A stretch of 64,000 nucleotides of DNA from Puffinus mauretanicus. Taxonomy: Eukaryota > Chordata > Aves > Procellariiformes > Procellariidae. Below the pieces are notes generated by a model that saw only the letters and a program-made list of their open reading frames with translations, made no database searches and was not told the DNA's origin. The stretch lies in assembly GCA_023333565.1 (NCBI GenBank), contig JAJKFH010000921.1:558001-622000 (forward strand), given 5' to 3'. Of this stretch, positions 26,601-41,600 are shown one piece after another. The stretch's first letter is position 1. The number at the start of each line of letters is the position of its first letter. A program made the translations under genes and the position numbers.

Positions 26601-29600
26601 AAGTGAATTTGACAGCTGGGAGGAATGGTCCATGAACAAATGCTTTCCTTGAAGTTGTCCTCTCTTTCCGAGAACCTACCTTGAACTTGTTGAAGATCTC
26701 AACAGGTCTTAAGTATTTAAAGATGTTAGGTGTTCCCTTGTTACTGGTTCCAAAGCCATGCGGTTCATCATTTGGCATTAGTCTCACAGTTGTTTACCTC
26801 AACCGCTTGGCTTAAATTATATTGTGGAACTTATTACAAACATGAAGACATAAAGGTGTAATTGGACACAGACATCTGCCAGCTTGCTTTTTTTCTAAAG
26901 CATATTTTAAGAAGTTTTATGAGGCGTACTACTTCTTCCAAAAAAAAAAGAAAAAGAATTTCCACTGCTCTTTGTTTCTAGAAATGCTATTTCTTATAAA
27001 AGTCGTCCTCAAATAAAGGCACAGTCACATTCGTATTACTGCTGAATAATACTTTGGAACCTTTAAAATTAAATCACTCTTATGTGGTCTGAAGTGGGTA
27101 TGTGCACATTCACAAGTGTGAATTGTGTGTGTAACAGCCGGTAGTTTCAGTGTTGCGTGTGACTTTGCAGTTCAATGATTATTTGTTGCTGTACGGGTGT
27201 CCGCTGATTCAGAGCTTTGAAAACCGACTTGTTGAAGACTTGAGCTGAATACCACATGTAAATGGACTTCCATTGTAGCATTGGGCTGTATATTTGGGTC
27301 GGTTGGAGTACTGAATTTGTGGGATTTCAACTTCACGTTGACAAAGGAGAATGAATGCATGGGCAGCTGGAACATGAAGAGGTCATCTTGGATTTAGGAG
27401 ATCGTTTGCCTGTACGCACTGCAGGGTTATAGAGCAGTTCATACGGTGAGTAGGGGTGTGGGCAAACAGCGTATTGGTGGGCAGTTGGAGTTGTTGGTAT
27501 GGAATTTGATTACCAGTTTTTCATCTTCTTGTGATCTTCTATTAGGGTTCTTGAAAATAATAGTGGTTTATCTACAGCTTCAAATCTATCCTAATGATTT
27601 TTGTCTGAGAACTTCCACAGAATTTCTGTTTTTCTAGCAACAGTTTACATTTCTTGTGGAAATTTCTAATATAATGTTTTGGTGTGACTTTTTGTATCAT
27701 GTGTGAATCAGTTTGGTCAGGTTTATGTGTATGTGAGTATGTACATATGCATTAGGTATATAATAATGCTAGAAGTTTTAGGGGTCAAAATCCATCCTTT
27801 TTCTAACTCTCCAGGGGAACCATCTGGAATCACCGAGTCAGGTTTCTTGAAGACAGAGTCCTGAGCTCCTGGACATCATTCACCATTTGGAATGCTGGCA
27901 AGCAAGGCAAGAAGCTCTACAGAAGCTTGTCACCAGCTAATCAGAAAAAGGTGAGCTAGTAAGAGTGGGCAACATCTGTGCAAAAACATTTTCTTCTCTT
28001 TCATATGCTTCCTTGCTGCTTCTAACATAATGTAGCAAAATTCTCATAAGATACTTTGTTCCCAAAGTACTAGTTGATGATTAGTATAAATTGGGGAAAT
28101 TCTTAATATTCTGCATAATGTATTTCTTCTTTTAAAATGCTATCTTACTTGATTTAGAGTGTACGGTGTGTATGTAGTGCAACATATGCACCCATGCTTG
28201 CTGTTGACTAAGCATAGTAATAGGTTAGACACACTGTATAACTGTTTATGGTCTGCTGCTGTGTAACTCAGTAGTAGCCGGGTACCCAAGGTGAGTACAA
28301 TAGCTCTTTATTTGGATGGTATAATACTAAACTACCTTGTCCAGGATTATTCATACATGTATAATATTTGCCCAGTTCCTAAGTGGATACTGGACAGGTC
28401 CCTATCGGATGCTGATCAACCTGGTTTGTATTATGAGGAGTAATTGTACTGTAACTCCCTTTTGAAAAGCTTGATTGTTTAAAAATAGGGGTGGGATGCG
28501 GGGTGAACAGGCGAGTAGAAACTGTTGTCCATGACTATCTAATTCGATTATAATTAATTAAAAATGTGGAGGTTACTTATATTTGACAATGACAGATATT
28601 TCTCAGGAGAGATTTGTCTGAGAGTTTAAATACCTTACTTTTATAGCATTTTCTTCTGTGTAATAACTTCTTGTTAGATAAAGGCTTTAGGGCTAATGTC
28701 AAATGGCTGTTTCTTATAAAGAGCCACAGAACATTCATTTTATTACCGAACGTGTTTTCTTTTCTTAAAAATATGGATGGGAAGACAAAATGACAAATAT
28801 ATGTAAACTTGATTAATGTTGTGGCCCTCAGACCACACACATATAAAAAAAAATAGAAGAAATTTGTATACCCATAGTTGAAATTACTGAATAGACATGG
28901 GAGATACTCATGCAGTAAATGTACAACACAAGAATTGAACCTGAATTTCCTGCTTGATATTCCAATGCCATCCCTCTTTCATTGCCATCACGTCGCAGTG
29001 GGTGAACTGTATGAAGAAAGAAGATGAAACGCTATGTGTCTCCCATCAGTTACTTTATTCAAAGGGGACAGAACTGTCCACTAAGTGTATTAAGTTATCT
29101 TGGTCATGCAGTGCAGTGTGCACCTGACTTTGGGGGGTTTATGAAAATATTCTCTCTTGTTAGTATTTTGCAGAGCACTTTGTGAATTCCACTAACTTAC
29201 TAGCAACCATTGCACTTTTCTGTCTGCAAAATTATGAGAATTAGAAAATAAGGTCCAAGGGAAGAGATGGCAGCTTGTCTGGTAGATTTTTTTGAGATGC
29301 CATGGGAAATGCAGACTGTATTGGTTTTGTAGCAGTGTCTCACCATCTTAGGTGTTGGGGTTTTTTGTTTTGTGTTTTTTTTTGTTTCCTAGCTTTTTTT
29401 GTGCCAAGCCAAAATGGATATTGATATTAAGATAGAACACCTCTCTAGCTGTAGGTTACATTTGCCACCTACTTCTATAGGTGACTCATTCAGGACTTCA
29501 CATCCTGTTCAAACACAATGATAATTTGAAAATGTCACTGCAGAGATGATAAAAAGGGCAAGAGAAAAATAATATTGGTGTTTTTTTGCCATTTTTCTGC

Positions 29601-32600
29601 CAAAGAACCAAAGCTTACCTCTCTTTCAGTAAGGAACAACCTTCGTTCCCTGGGATGCTAGCACTGACAGTGTGGTTCTAATTAACTGGATCTTGACTTT
29701 CTTTCCAGCTGACCTTTACATAACGTTTGCTTTGGCAGTGTTGCAGGCCATGATGCTATTTTGCTTCTGTCAAGGTTACAGTTGCACATATTCCAGTATG
29801 CTTTAGTTTGATATTGAAATATTGCATTGAGCATTAACCCATTAATTACTGGATACTATACCAGACATATTTAGCAAGCTTACATGCCAGATGCAATTGC
29901 ACATGCCAAGTATGACTCATTTTGCAAATGTACTGCAGAAAACTACTGCTAAAATGCAGTCGTAGTCTGAACCTTAATACCTTATATAGAGTAATCAAAC
30001 TTTATCCACTAAGTCTGACATGTTATCTGAAGTATTCAGAGGTTTTCTCAATAACCAGCGAAGATAAATAGCTTCAGAAAGTGACTTGTATCATCCTAAG
30101 TGAGAGTAGAGGCCTAGCTTTTAGATAGCTAATTTCTGATGAAATTAGTGTTAACTGTAGTGATGAAAGCACTAGTTTTATGTAGTTGTTCAGGCTCATT
30201 ATGATTGCCATTGTAACTTCCTGGCTTTTCCAAAAGTGAGATCCCAACTCTATCCATCTCAGTCAGAACTAAAGTTTAAATGATATCCTAATGTTTCATA
30301 GTAAGTCATTGGCAAAAGGCTGTAGAAGTAGTTAAAACATCTCACTTCTCCAAGTGCTAATCAAAGGATTATGCTGCTGGAGTTTCAGGAAATAAATTCA
30401 TAAAATTTGCAGTAGGTAATTCATGGCAGTTTTCATTTTATTCTGAATTTGTAGTTGAACTCCATGTTATACTTTTCCTCAAAAATCCTTCAGGTATTTT
30501 GTGACTAATCTTCAACTCGTGCCAAAGATTCTAAAATCCCATATGAACAAAGGTTGTAAATAGTTGTTGCTTTGTCCTTTCCAGCCCTAAAAACAATAAA
30601 ATACTTTTCCTGTCTCACCCTTTAAAGACTACCTTAAGATTTAAGCTTTCATATGTTCTGTTAATTATGAGAACACTAGCGATTCAGTATCATTTTGAAT
30701 CTACAAGTAGAATCTAGTGTTGTTCTGTAAATGGAGGCCCTGGGATATGAATTCATCAATTATGTAAAATAGACCACTTTAAAATACAATTCCAAAAGCC
30801 CCTTAAGACAAAATATGATGTATTACATCAATACAATTACCATTTTCTCCTCTGAAGGTCCAGTTGTGTAAAACAGTGTGATCTTAAAAGGTATAATACC
30901 CTTTGAAATGCAGGTAAAATTGCCAAAATAAGCTGCATAGTTTAACTAAGCTGTATAATTTAACTGTCTAAATTTAATTTCAGTTGTTTTTATACTTTAA
31001 ATCAGTTTAGACTCTTGAAAGTTTCACCTATGCTCCGTTTCACTGTTGCTGCATCCTTTCAATGAGATTCAGAATTTCATTAGATGTCATGAGACTGATT
31101 TCGGTTGGAATGTGGAGTCAGGGTTGTTTTCTAACAACCAACATTCAGGGTTGTTTTCTAAATGGGCACAAAGTACCTGTAGAAAATCTGGGGGACAGAC
31201 TCCTCGAATAAATAATAAAACCCCCCAAAAAACCTATTGCATACAGCTTGTATTATTTTGTAATTGTGAAAAAACCTAAACTCTACTAAATCTTCAGGAA
31301 GAGAATTAATTAGTTTGAACTGTCAAGCTTAGGGCATGTAAGAAAACAACTTTTTCAAAAATTAATGTTTCTAGTATTTTTAGAACCTGATAAGCAAAGC
31401 AATTGTACTTCTTATACTGATTAGGTTTTTGTGGGATGTTTGAAAAGTATAAATATGTTGCATGCCGAACAGCATTGTTTCTTAGAAAACAAAATTTTGG
31501 CAATTCTAGGAAGCAGCAATCTGTGTACGTTCATACTCACTAACAAATTATTACTTTAGTCTGTTTGAAAAACAGTATGAATTTGAATTATGGCTATGTT
31601 AAAAGAGAAGAGGACACCTAAGCAATATTCTCTCTTTTCCTTCAGACATCTGTATGGTGAATATTAAAATAATGCTTTGTCTCCAAAGAGTTCAGGCAAA
31701 AATCCAAGGCTCAGTATTTTTGCTAAACAGCAACACAAGAAAAAAATTATTCAACTAGTAGGTTTTTTATGAATTAATTACCAGGATCTCAGTATTCTTA
31801 GGGAAATTCTGCTTCCTGGCTGTCCCCTTCTTGATTCACACAGTTGACAGTGGTTCAGTATTAGCATTTCTGCAAGAATGAAGTCGAACAGACCTTTTTT
31901 TGTTTAAAACACATCCGTCTTGTCTATAATTTGCAGCTGAAGATGGAAACCAAATGTTTTTGGGATGCTACATATGCCTGGAGGGTTTCTGAGCTGTCTT
32001 GTCTGCTCTTTTATTCTCCATCAAACTTTAGCTAAAAGGAGAACTTCAGCATTAACATTTTGTGTCATTTCCGATAGCTGAAAATAGTGCTCAAGTAGCT
32101 AACAGAAAAGCAGGGGGAAAGGACAAAATAAGCATCAGCTAATTAGTGACATGGAAACAGTACTAGTACACAGCCAGCCCATGAAGTTTCTCTATGACAA
32201 CCCTATGCGCCAGTGGCAAACTTGCAAGCTTCAAGAAGTTATTCTGTACACCCTTTTTCCTAGCTCATTAACCATTTAAAATCATCAGTTAGTTTCTCTT
32301 CACCTTTTTCTAAGAGCAACATCACTAAACCATGTACTTCAACTATGATCCTTCAGCTCTCTCACAAAAGCAAGAAATGAATAAGTTTTGCAGCATTTTA
32401 ACTACTCGAAAGTATACGAATGGCAGTATGAGAGACTAAAGTGGGGACATGTAAAAGCAAAGAAACATAAATAAAGGGAAGAATATTATGCCCACCTTGA
32501 CTGTGGAGCAAAAGATAGAATGACGACGTGAAAGTGAGTTAAAAGAGAGCCTACAGAACAAAAGGAGAGAGATTAAATTTGAAAGCTTCCGTTAAATCCG

Positions 32601-35600
32601 GGTATAAGCATCCTAAAATGACATGGGGTAAAGCAGACAGAATTGTGCAGATTTTTGGGCTATAGTGAATACTTCATGCTGAAACACGGCAGGGAAATCT
32701 CCCTGCTGCTTTCCTTCGGGAAGATGTGCTTTTTGCAATGTCCGTTTTGTCAGTGCAGAGGCATGCACACTTGAAAAGTTCCTGGCATTACTAATGGAGT
32801 TACCTGTTCTAGAGAAATGAGACGCTTGCAACTAGTTCCCACGCTGTTACATATAAACACAGTTGTACGTTTTATGTAATAACAGGAATTTTGTATGTAC
32901 AATATTTAGCAGCTTATTTTGCATGTTGGATTCTGGTATTAAAATGCTCTTGAGCAACTTCGTTATGTGTATGTGCAAAGAGGGAAGATGCTGCTATCTT
33001 TAATGGATCAGTGTCTTTAAATGGAGTTGTGAAATGCATGCTCGGAATTTAAAGATACCCACAGCTTCTGTCATGGCTGTAATGCTACAGAGGTGAAATA
33101 AAAGCAGCACCCTGATACTGAAAATCATTCAGATTGTGACGGAGAGTTGCTTGCTAGTTTCATGGTTGTGCTTGTGGAGTACTGGAAGATGTTTATGCCT
33201 CTGCATGTCTCTTGTTCTGTTTGTCATTAACTGTATCTATTTAAACTTGCATTATAATGCTTTCAGTTACTGTGTTTTGACATGAATGGCCAAAATTGAT
33301 TTAACTTTTGCAGAGATGTATATTAACATGCTTCCAAGGCTTTATACAAGTTTGAATGAAATAATTATAAATAGAAGAATCAAGAGGGTCACTAGAAGTT
33401 TAAAATGGATGAAGGATTGCATGAGATGCGGAGAGAATGCAATAGGGAAGATCTGCTCATACAGGATTTTGTAGAGAGTTTAAAGATAAATTTTATGAGA
33501 CCAATTGATGTAGTGAGGAGGGAGAGGAGACAATGTGCAGGTGACCATTTATCAAAAGGGTTGTCCATTTTTTCTATCATGCTCTACTGAGTTACTTGCT
33601 CTCCCTTGTAAAACTTGCCTCGTCTCCTTCCAGCTAGAACAGATCTTGAGAATTTGCTGTGATTACGTTTTGTTGCCTTCTGTAAATGATCATTAAGACC
33701 TAAAGCAGACCACAGGTGAAAATAAGATGAGGGAATAAAATCCTGTGAAGATCATTCACCATAAAAGGACATTATTAGGCTGATGAAATCTTTCAGTTTT
33801 TCCATTAGGATATCTGAGTGGAATCGGAAGTGTAAGGAAGCGTCCTCTGCAGTAGCCAAAAAGGCGGTAAACAAGTCAAGTATGAAACAAACTATTAATT
33901 CCTGTGTAATAGTTGCACAGCTAATTACAGTTGCACCCCAAGCCCACTCTTACTGACTTCTTAGGTTGTAGATTTGGATTAATCTGCTGCCCGTTAATCT
34001 GCTTTTACCACAGGGAGGTCTGATAGTCCCAGCCTGCGTGTCCCTTCACACAGCTGCTGTGTTTATTAAAAAGAACCAGCCAGAGAAGTGCTTTTATCTT
34101 CTTCAAACATGTCTTCCCCTAGCAGAGATTTTTTTTTGAGTAAATATCTTATCTTTTGAGCCATATAAACTTTCTCTTAGGAGGGAGAAAACTATTTCTC
34201 CTTTTTCCCTTTTTCCCTTACACCGTTGTTAATGTATGTGGCAATCTGTATTTATAAAAATTACTCACAGTAATTATGTAGCTTGTATATAATAGATATC
34301 TAGCTGTCTCTTCCAATTTTTAGCTGAGAGAAATAGCAGTCTTTTTTCTTTGTTTTGGAATTGTGCAGATTTTCAGTGATGTTTAAAACAAAAATATGTA
34401 ATCATTTATGTATTTTCTTAAAACTGAAGTGTGATCTGAGGACTCTGTAAGCTTCAATGGTGTCATATTGTCAGAGGCATTGTAAAAGAGCCATTTTGCT
34501 AGAAGGAGGGGGAAAAAAAACAACTTGAGACTGCTTTATAGCTTTATAATTCATAGGTTCCTCCCTGGGAGACAGTAGTTCATGTATGGATAGATGGTCT
34601 TCATAAACGATAGAAGAAAGAAGCCCATTAATGCGGGAAAATAAATAGGTAACTCTGGGCTTATCTTAATAGTGTAAAGTAAATAGCTCATATAAGCCTG
34701 TTGCCTTGAGTTCTCTTTATAGGATAAACAACTGTGCGTTAAGTCCTGTGTTTAGACTCCAGCCATAGATTTTCTTTAATTGGAAAATAATAGTGTGTGT
34801 CAGAAAAATAGTTGACTTAACATTTTGGCCACCCACATGGTGTACAGCCTGGCAGAAAACTTGCCCATTCAAGTCTGACCTGTTTTATAATACTGTAAGT
34901 ATCAGATTTAAGCTGGCTTAATCCATTGAAAATTATACGTGGAATATAATTTACTCCACGTTACTTAGTGGTAACTCAAAAAAAGGTTAGGGTCATTTCC
35001 GTCTTCCAAGGGAAATTTGTCACAGACTTACCTGTCAAGTTTTTTTTTCACCCAGCTGCTGTTACCAGGAGTTCCGTGTGCTGGATCGTCTGGGGGCTGG
35101 GTGGTTTGTGTGGCAAAGACAGTTTGCAGAATTTTCTACACATGGTAGTATGAGTTATGGCACAGGATGAGAGGAAGTGTTGTGATTGTTGGCAATCTAG
35201 TGATACAAGAACTATCTTTGGTTCTCTAATACCATTCGTGTAAAGAAGAAATCTGTGCACCAGTCAGGGGTTTCTGTTAACTGTATTACAACATGCTGAA
35301 GGTGAACAGTGTGATGCTTTCCAGCACAGATCTTAGAGCTGAATTCTCAGTTACTGACATTAAAGTGTAGATAGAATTTCACTTTACCTTCTGTCAAAAG
35401 TTTTTGTGGGTTTTTTTGGTTTTTAAAAAGTATAGGAGTATGAGCAGCTGAAAAAATACCTTCAATGATTGGAAGATAAGTCAATGTATTGGACTGTATT
35501 TATTACTGTTATTTTTTATTATTATTATTATATTATTAATTATTATATTATTATTATTATTACTGACAATGAAGACATACCCTGCTAAATTTGGTTTATA

Positions 35601-38600
35601 ATGATCACAGCTTCTAGGACAGTAAAACATCAGTGGTGGAACTGAGATTTGCAGAATATTGGAGAATTTTAAAGGTGGTTAACATAGAATGAAAAGTATA
35701 CAGCTAAGTAACCTCTCTTTCCACAGTGGCTTCTACTTGCTTTCCTTCATATATATACGTATTTATATGTGTGTATGTATGTACGCATACAAATAAGATG
35801 GGTAGAGGAAATCTTGGGATGTAGTTTACTGTGCTCAGTCCACAGCATCTGATTTTTCAACTACAATAAATCATTACAGTGGTCATGGAAGTAGGGCCAG
35901 GGATGTAAAGTGTATTAACTTGCGTTTAAGAGAAAAAAGAAAGCCTAAGAAAGATCCTCGTTCTTAGTCTTTGTGCTTGAAGGAGTTGCTTGTGTGTGCT
36001 ACAGTCTAACCCCGCCTGCTTCAGCCACAAAGACCTTGTACAATGTCTAGTAGCTTCCTAGTACTGCCCTGAATCCCCTTGTTTCTTTTTATTTCCATTA
36101 TAATGCCTGAAACGGGAGGAAGTGTCTTTAGTGCGATCCCTGCATCAGGATCATCCAAAGCAGAAGTCTGGATCTGCTGGCATGTAATGTGATTCCTTTA
36201 GTCATACAGCCCCAAAGTGAAAATTTAATGTTTCTTTAATGTTCTGTTCTTTATTTCTTTTGGTGCCTGTTTTCAAGCAATCTATTTTCCAGGTATGAAT
36301 GTCTACCTCTAAGTGGTTCCAAGGAATATCCCTGCTCACCCCCTCCACTTTAGTAGCTGTATTTTGCGCACTGACTTTGTACAGTGGTGGTGTTTAGCCA
36401 TATTTGTAGTCCCTTGATGTTTTTGTTTGTATTCTCTTTTCGTTGATGTTTAATGGAAGAACTGATATTATGGTATTTAAGGATTTGGATAGAAAACTGT
36501 TCCATTGGATAGTGGAAATATCTCCAAAGATTTTTCATGTAGAAACACCTTTTATGTTGCAAGAGAATGCAGGTTCTACCTGGCCATTGCCTGAAAACAC
36601 ATGTAACACAGTTTTGTTCCTCTGCAGTTGTGCCCTTGGGCTGTAAAGGTGGCACCCTGCGTCGGGAGTGAGGTAGCAACAAAGACCGCAAAAGTTCAGC
36701 ATTATGACACCAATGCTCTTGTGTCAGTGTTTTCCTCTGCACAAACAGAATGAGGTCATTTTAGGTAAAAGAAAACTATCTTAATCATAGGAGGAAAATG
36801 TGTGAAAGAGATTTGTAGACACAGAAAGCAAGCCAGCCTTTTGCGGCCTTCTCTAACTTAATAAATTAATAAACAGCTGTTTGGCTTTTCAGATTTTCTC
36901 AGCAGTAAGTGTTGTTAATCAATTTTTAATGCAACAATTAAAAAGATAGGAAAACTGCTATCCAGCTTTCACCAGAATAATTGATTTCTGCAAGACCTTA
37001 ACTATCTTAACTATTCTGCTTCAGTATAAGAGTTCTGTGTAGATGATATGAATAGATCCAATGGAAGTCAGAGGAAAACATAGCTATGTTTATTTTAAAA
37101 AGTCTTCCCAAATGTTACTGGCAACCTAATGGTTCAAAAATGGGGCCACTGTGTATTTTGGATTGCAGGCATTTAATCTGCCTGCATATTTATGAGGAAT
37201 GCAAATAAAAAACCATCTGAAATATTTGGCAACTAGGGCTGCAAATAATGCTTCCATAACTACAGTAAGAATAACCAAAATGAAGCAGGAATTATATGTG
37301 TTTAAACACCAAATCTGCTGAATGTTTCAGTTGAAAAATACAAAGTCCAAAACCATAGGAATTCCCAAACTTGGTGTTTTATGACCTAGAATTGAGGCTG
37401 GTATTACCAGAGCATCCAAAGCAATAGTGCAGCACTGTTATACAGAGGTATCTGGTGGTAGATTATATGCTTGGGGTGGGCAGAAAGAGGAAGGTTTGTA
37501 TTATCGAATCCTAGGTCTTTAGTGGAAGTGCCAAAATGCGGAGGCTAGTCTCTGGTTTTAGTTTACTTAGCATATCGCTGAGGATGAAGTTGATGATCTT
37601 ACAGAGTCAGTAGCTTAGATGACCTGTTCTCATGTTCGTAAAAACATAATGTGCTCATAGAGAACTGCAAAATTTGCTCATCCTTAAGACACACCTGGCA
37701 AGGATTTAATACATTTTTAAGCTCTGTAGGACCAGGGTGCTTTGCCTTATTCCTGTGGTCATTCACATGCCTGCAGCGTTACTTCCATAGATACACTTCT
37801 GGTGAAATACCTGCTGGTAGCAAAGAATGGTATTGAAATGTTCTGCTTCTGTTTTGCCAGGTAACTGCATTTTGTGATGTTGATGAAAAGAAAATAACAA
37901 AAGGATTCTACACTTACGAAGAATCTGAGGTTAGTTATAAGTACTCTTGCATTCTTTACTGTGATCTGGAAGTGATCTGGGAAATGTGATGAAAGAATAC
38001 ATCACTGCTTTTAACTATTGTATAGCAACTCATTTTGGTAAGGAGGCCGTGACAGAAGACTAGGTAGCTGGGGATTGATACTGGAGTGCGAACTATGGAG
38101 CCAGAACTAGGGACCTCACACTCACTGAAGTCAGGTTAGAAAGACAAAAATATATATGCTCTGGAAGGATTCTGATGATGGGGTAAAACATCGCCTTCAC
38201 TGACAGTTTTTTGTTTTAAGTGAGAGTAGAATTTGGCTCATGATGGATAAAAGTCAAATATCTATTAAAGAAAGCTTCTGTGATTAATTGTAACATATCT
38301 GTATATTATAGTTATACTATATCTGAGTAAAACTTTAATAAGTTCCTTGGGAGCCTAAAATTGTGGGCAGCAATGTTTTATTCCCTAGACAAGGAAGCGT
38401 GATATTTAGATGGCAATAAACAAACCATATAGAAAAAAAAAAGTCGTCTTGTTGCAGTATGAATTTCAGGATAGCAATTAGCTCAAGACCAGGAGTAAAG
38501 ATTCAGTCCCTACAGCAGTTGGTGAAAAGACAGTTCTTATTTCATGGGCATTGGATCAGGTCCTGCGAGCGCGGTCTTCCGAGAGCGCAGTTTGACATTA

Positions 38601-41600
38601 CAGCCTAGCCAGTCTGGCTGCAGGGGTGGTCTGACTCCGCTCACTGGCCTCAGCCACACACTTCCCCTGCCTTGTTTATAATGGGGCTAGCAATCTTGTG
38701 GCTAAAGGATGACTTGATTCAGTTAGCTGATCTGGCAGAAAAGGAACCCTCAAAATAAAAAGTTTTCCAGCAAGTTATCTTGTGAATCAAATTACCCTGA
38801 GGTTGCATGATCCTTGTATCTGATGGGAGAGGGACTGAGGGAGGGGTAGAGGGAGAGGAGGGGCACCTCCTCAGATACAGCTTGTGGTTAGACTAGAGTA
38901 ACTGTAAAATCACATTCTCTACTGGGAAGATAATGAGTGCTTTCAGCTGCATGAAAGCAATCCCAGTTCAGGATTTTGACCTGGAATACTGAGGACTCGC
39001 TACCAGTGCAGTAATGCTGTCAGCATAATTGTTACAGACCCTGTGCATTTGTCTTCCTAAGACATACCCATCCTCTCAGATCAGTCGTAAAGAAGATTGT
39101 ACTGCAACCTGTTGTGAATCCTTAGAAAATTCTGCAGCTTGGATCCATGGTGAAGTTCTAGTTGGGCATAAGTGGTTTAACAGCTCCCACTGAGAGGGAA
39201 AGATTCTCCTTTGTATCCACTATGTGCCTGCGCTGATGCTTCTCTGATGGCACAGTAAGCTGATGCAGCTCACTAAAGAGGCAGAAAATTAACCTGCCAA
39301 AAAAAAGAAAGAACATACTTTTTATGGGGTAGGCTATTAAAGCAGCATACCTTGCAGTCAGATCAAAGAGGGAGTTGTTTGGGAAAGGCTAAAAGTAGAG
39401 CTTGGAGGTAAGGAAGAAGCAGTGGAGGAAAGGAGTGAGACCTTCTCCTTTCAACAGCAGAAAGGTCTTAATTCAGATCTGGTGTAATGTGTAACTTCGT
39501 TCAAAGAAACAGAATTGCATTGAAAGATTATGGTAAGAAAATAAGGGATGTTTGAAACGACTGGCAAAATAATGAGCGGAAGCATGTGACCAGCTGGACT
39601 ATTTAGCATGAGGTCTCAAAATAATTTTTTCCCCTTTCAGTGTTTAGTAGCTCCTAAAACTAAGGGAGCAAGTAACCCTGTGTGCCTCTCTACTGAAGTC
39701 TACTGCTTTTTCCTGCAGGAGAGACCAAAACCAAAAATTCCTATATGTCACTTCAGAGACGCAACTCCCCCTTTCATTATCTGCGTGAAGCTGGTGAGTG
39801 CCACCTTTAGCTTTATGTGCAAAATCAGTATTTGCTCCTTATGAAAATGAATTTCTATTTACTGTAAGTAGCTTTTCCCAGAAGCTTTTACTATGCCGTT
39901 GAATGGCCTTTTTCATCAAATTGATTGTGCAGAGTATTTCAGGGATTTAAAACAGCAGTATTAAGTGAAGTAGCATTAAGAATAATAAAAGATACAGCTT
40001 CTGTAAAGGAGCTTGGATCTGTTTTACTTTCTTGCCCGAGAACATTATATACACAAATGAGCATATACAGTCAGCCACCTGGCCTCGTTTATTCCTAATG
40101 TTTTGGAGCCGTATGTATGGCAAAGGCTTTGTTTTTTAAATCAGACCTTAAAAGCCGTTTTGTTTGCCACTGCCAATTCTGAAGCCTCTCCTGTGCCTGA
40201 CTGTCGTAACTTTCTTATTTCAACTGGTTTAATTGACCTAATAACATAACTAGAAGATGATAACCAGCAGTTATTTTGCTGTTATATTTAAAATAGCAAA
40301 GCACAGTGTACAGCATAACACAGAAGCTTTAAAGCAAAACAGCAAATACATTCTAGTTGCAAACGCTAGTAAAAAAAGTCTCCAACAGTAACTAAAACCT
40401 GTAGCTACATAAAAAACACTGACATTCTAATGCCGTACTAGATCTGTTCAGATTGATTAGCTGAATCTCATCTCATCTGGTACAGTCTGCTTTTAACTTA
40501 GCACTCCCAACTTTACAATCAACTCTGAGATCATAACTATGAGTTGTAAAGCCAGACTGAAAGTACCTTAGGGCATTATCATGTACTGTTGGTTGATAAA
40601 CTCCTGGATAAGCTAGTAATATTACAACTAATTTAATTTTTCATACTACATATAATGGTGGGTGGAAGTCCCTAGACAAAACATCTGTGCAACCTGTTAT
40701 AAAGAACATTTAATTTGTGAAGCCCTTACAATGAGACTATTACACAACATTTTGCCTCAAAACTCTGGTCCATGACTTCAGCTGTGATTTCAGTATATTT
40801 TTCCAGTCATGGCCACTGAGCATTTTCCACTTGCTCATCACAGAACACTATAGGCCTTAGTATCGTTTAAGTAATATGCAGTATTTTCTTTGGAATACAA
40901 TTTGACCTACTTGAAACAGTTTCAGAGTTTGTAAAGTTGCTTCTAAAATCTGTCTTTGAAGCAGCTCCCTTTTTAGGAGAATTTAAGAAAGTCAATACCC
41001 ATTTGTATGGAGCCAAATCTCTAGAAACTGCAGGCAAGTTACCTCCTTACCCCTCTCACTCCATGATTGAACTACACAGTCGGCTACTGCGAAAGTTGGT
41101 GTTATTAGAGCTGATGGCAAACACACCCCAGCGCAGAGGTACATAAAGACCACAATGAATGTATGGAGTTCCAGCAGCATTATACACTGGGAAAACAAAA
41201 TAATGGCCAGACAAGAACAATGCTGATAATAAACCTGCATAACAACATAGTGAAAGTCCATAACAGAACTTAACTTTCTACAGATTTTAAACATACTGGT
41301 ACCTGTTAATAACAAGAACCTCACAGTACACCTATGTCATTATACCATATTACTATTTTAATATTATGAAGACACAGAATCAGGTTGTTAGTAAAACAAA
41401 TTTATAATAAGAACTGAAACCAAATTTTTCTGTTAGTGGTGCCTAATTTACTATTATCACCTGAGAAACCACAGACAATGTCAAAGAGAAATAAAAACCA
41501 TAAATGTACCTGTACCAAACTGTAGGAAGTGTAAAACCCAGTGGAGAGAGAAGAGGAATCGGAGGGTCTCAGGAAGCAAGCAGCAGTGCTCTGAGTCCCA

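Larger units (their letters stand above)
18185..27814 (+). other. B3GNTL1: B3GNTL1 intron, 9.6 kb
   Basis: This phase-2 intron splits the Glu codon. It holds a GTTT microsatellite, the compound duplication at 18413-18501, a 22-bp perfect palindrome at 19754-19775, T-runs at 20500-20517 and 20677-20695, a short AAC repeat near 22379-22391, a small tandem duplication at 23633-23672 and a cluster of AP-1/MARE-like sites at 25689-25885. I support no coding sequence in it. Confidence 0.85.
27951..37860 (+). other. B3GNTL1: B3GNTL1 intron, 9.9 kb
   Basis: This phase-0 intron contains an ATT microsatellite at 35510-35562, a TATG/TA-rich run near 35749-35790 and a 17-bp direct duplication at 31118-31161. 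It also contains the longest open frame of the window (130 codons, - strand, 36350-36742), which I do not recognise. Confidence 0.85.

Noticed and set aside
8675..37860. Three consecutive B3GNTL1 introns of similar length (9.4, 9.6 and 9.9 kb), suggesting segmental duplication.
   Set aside because: Their contents show no shared landmarks (microsatellites, palindromes and duplications differ), and the three exons encode unrelated segments, so the lengths are probably coincidental.
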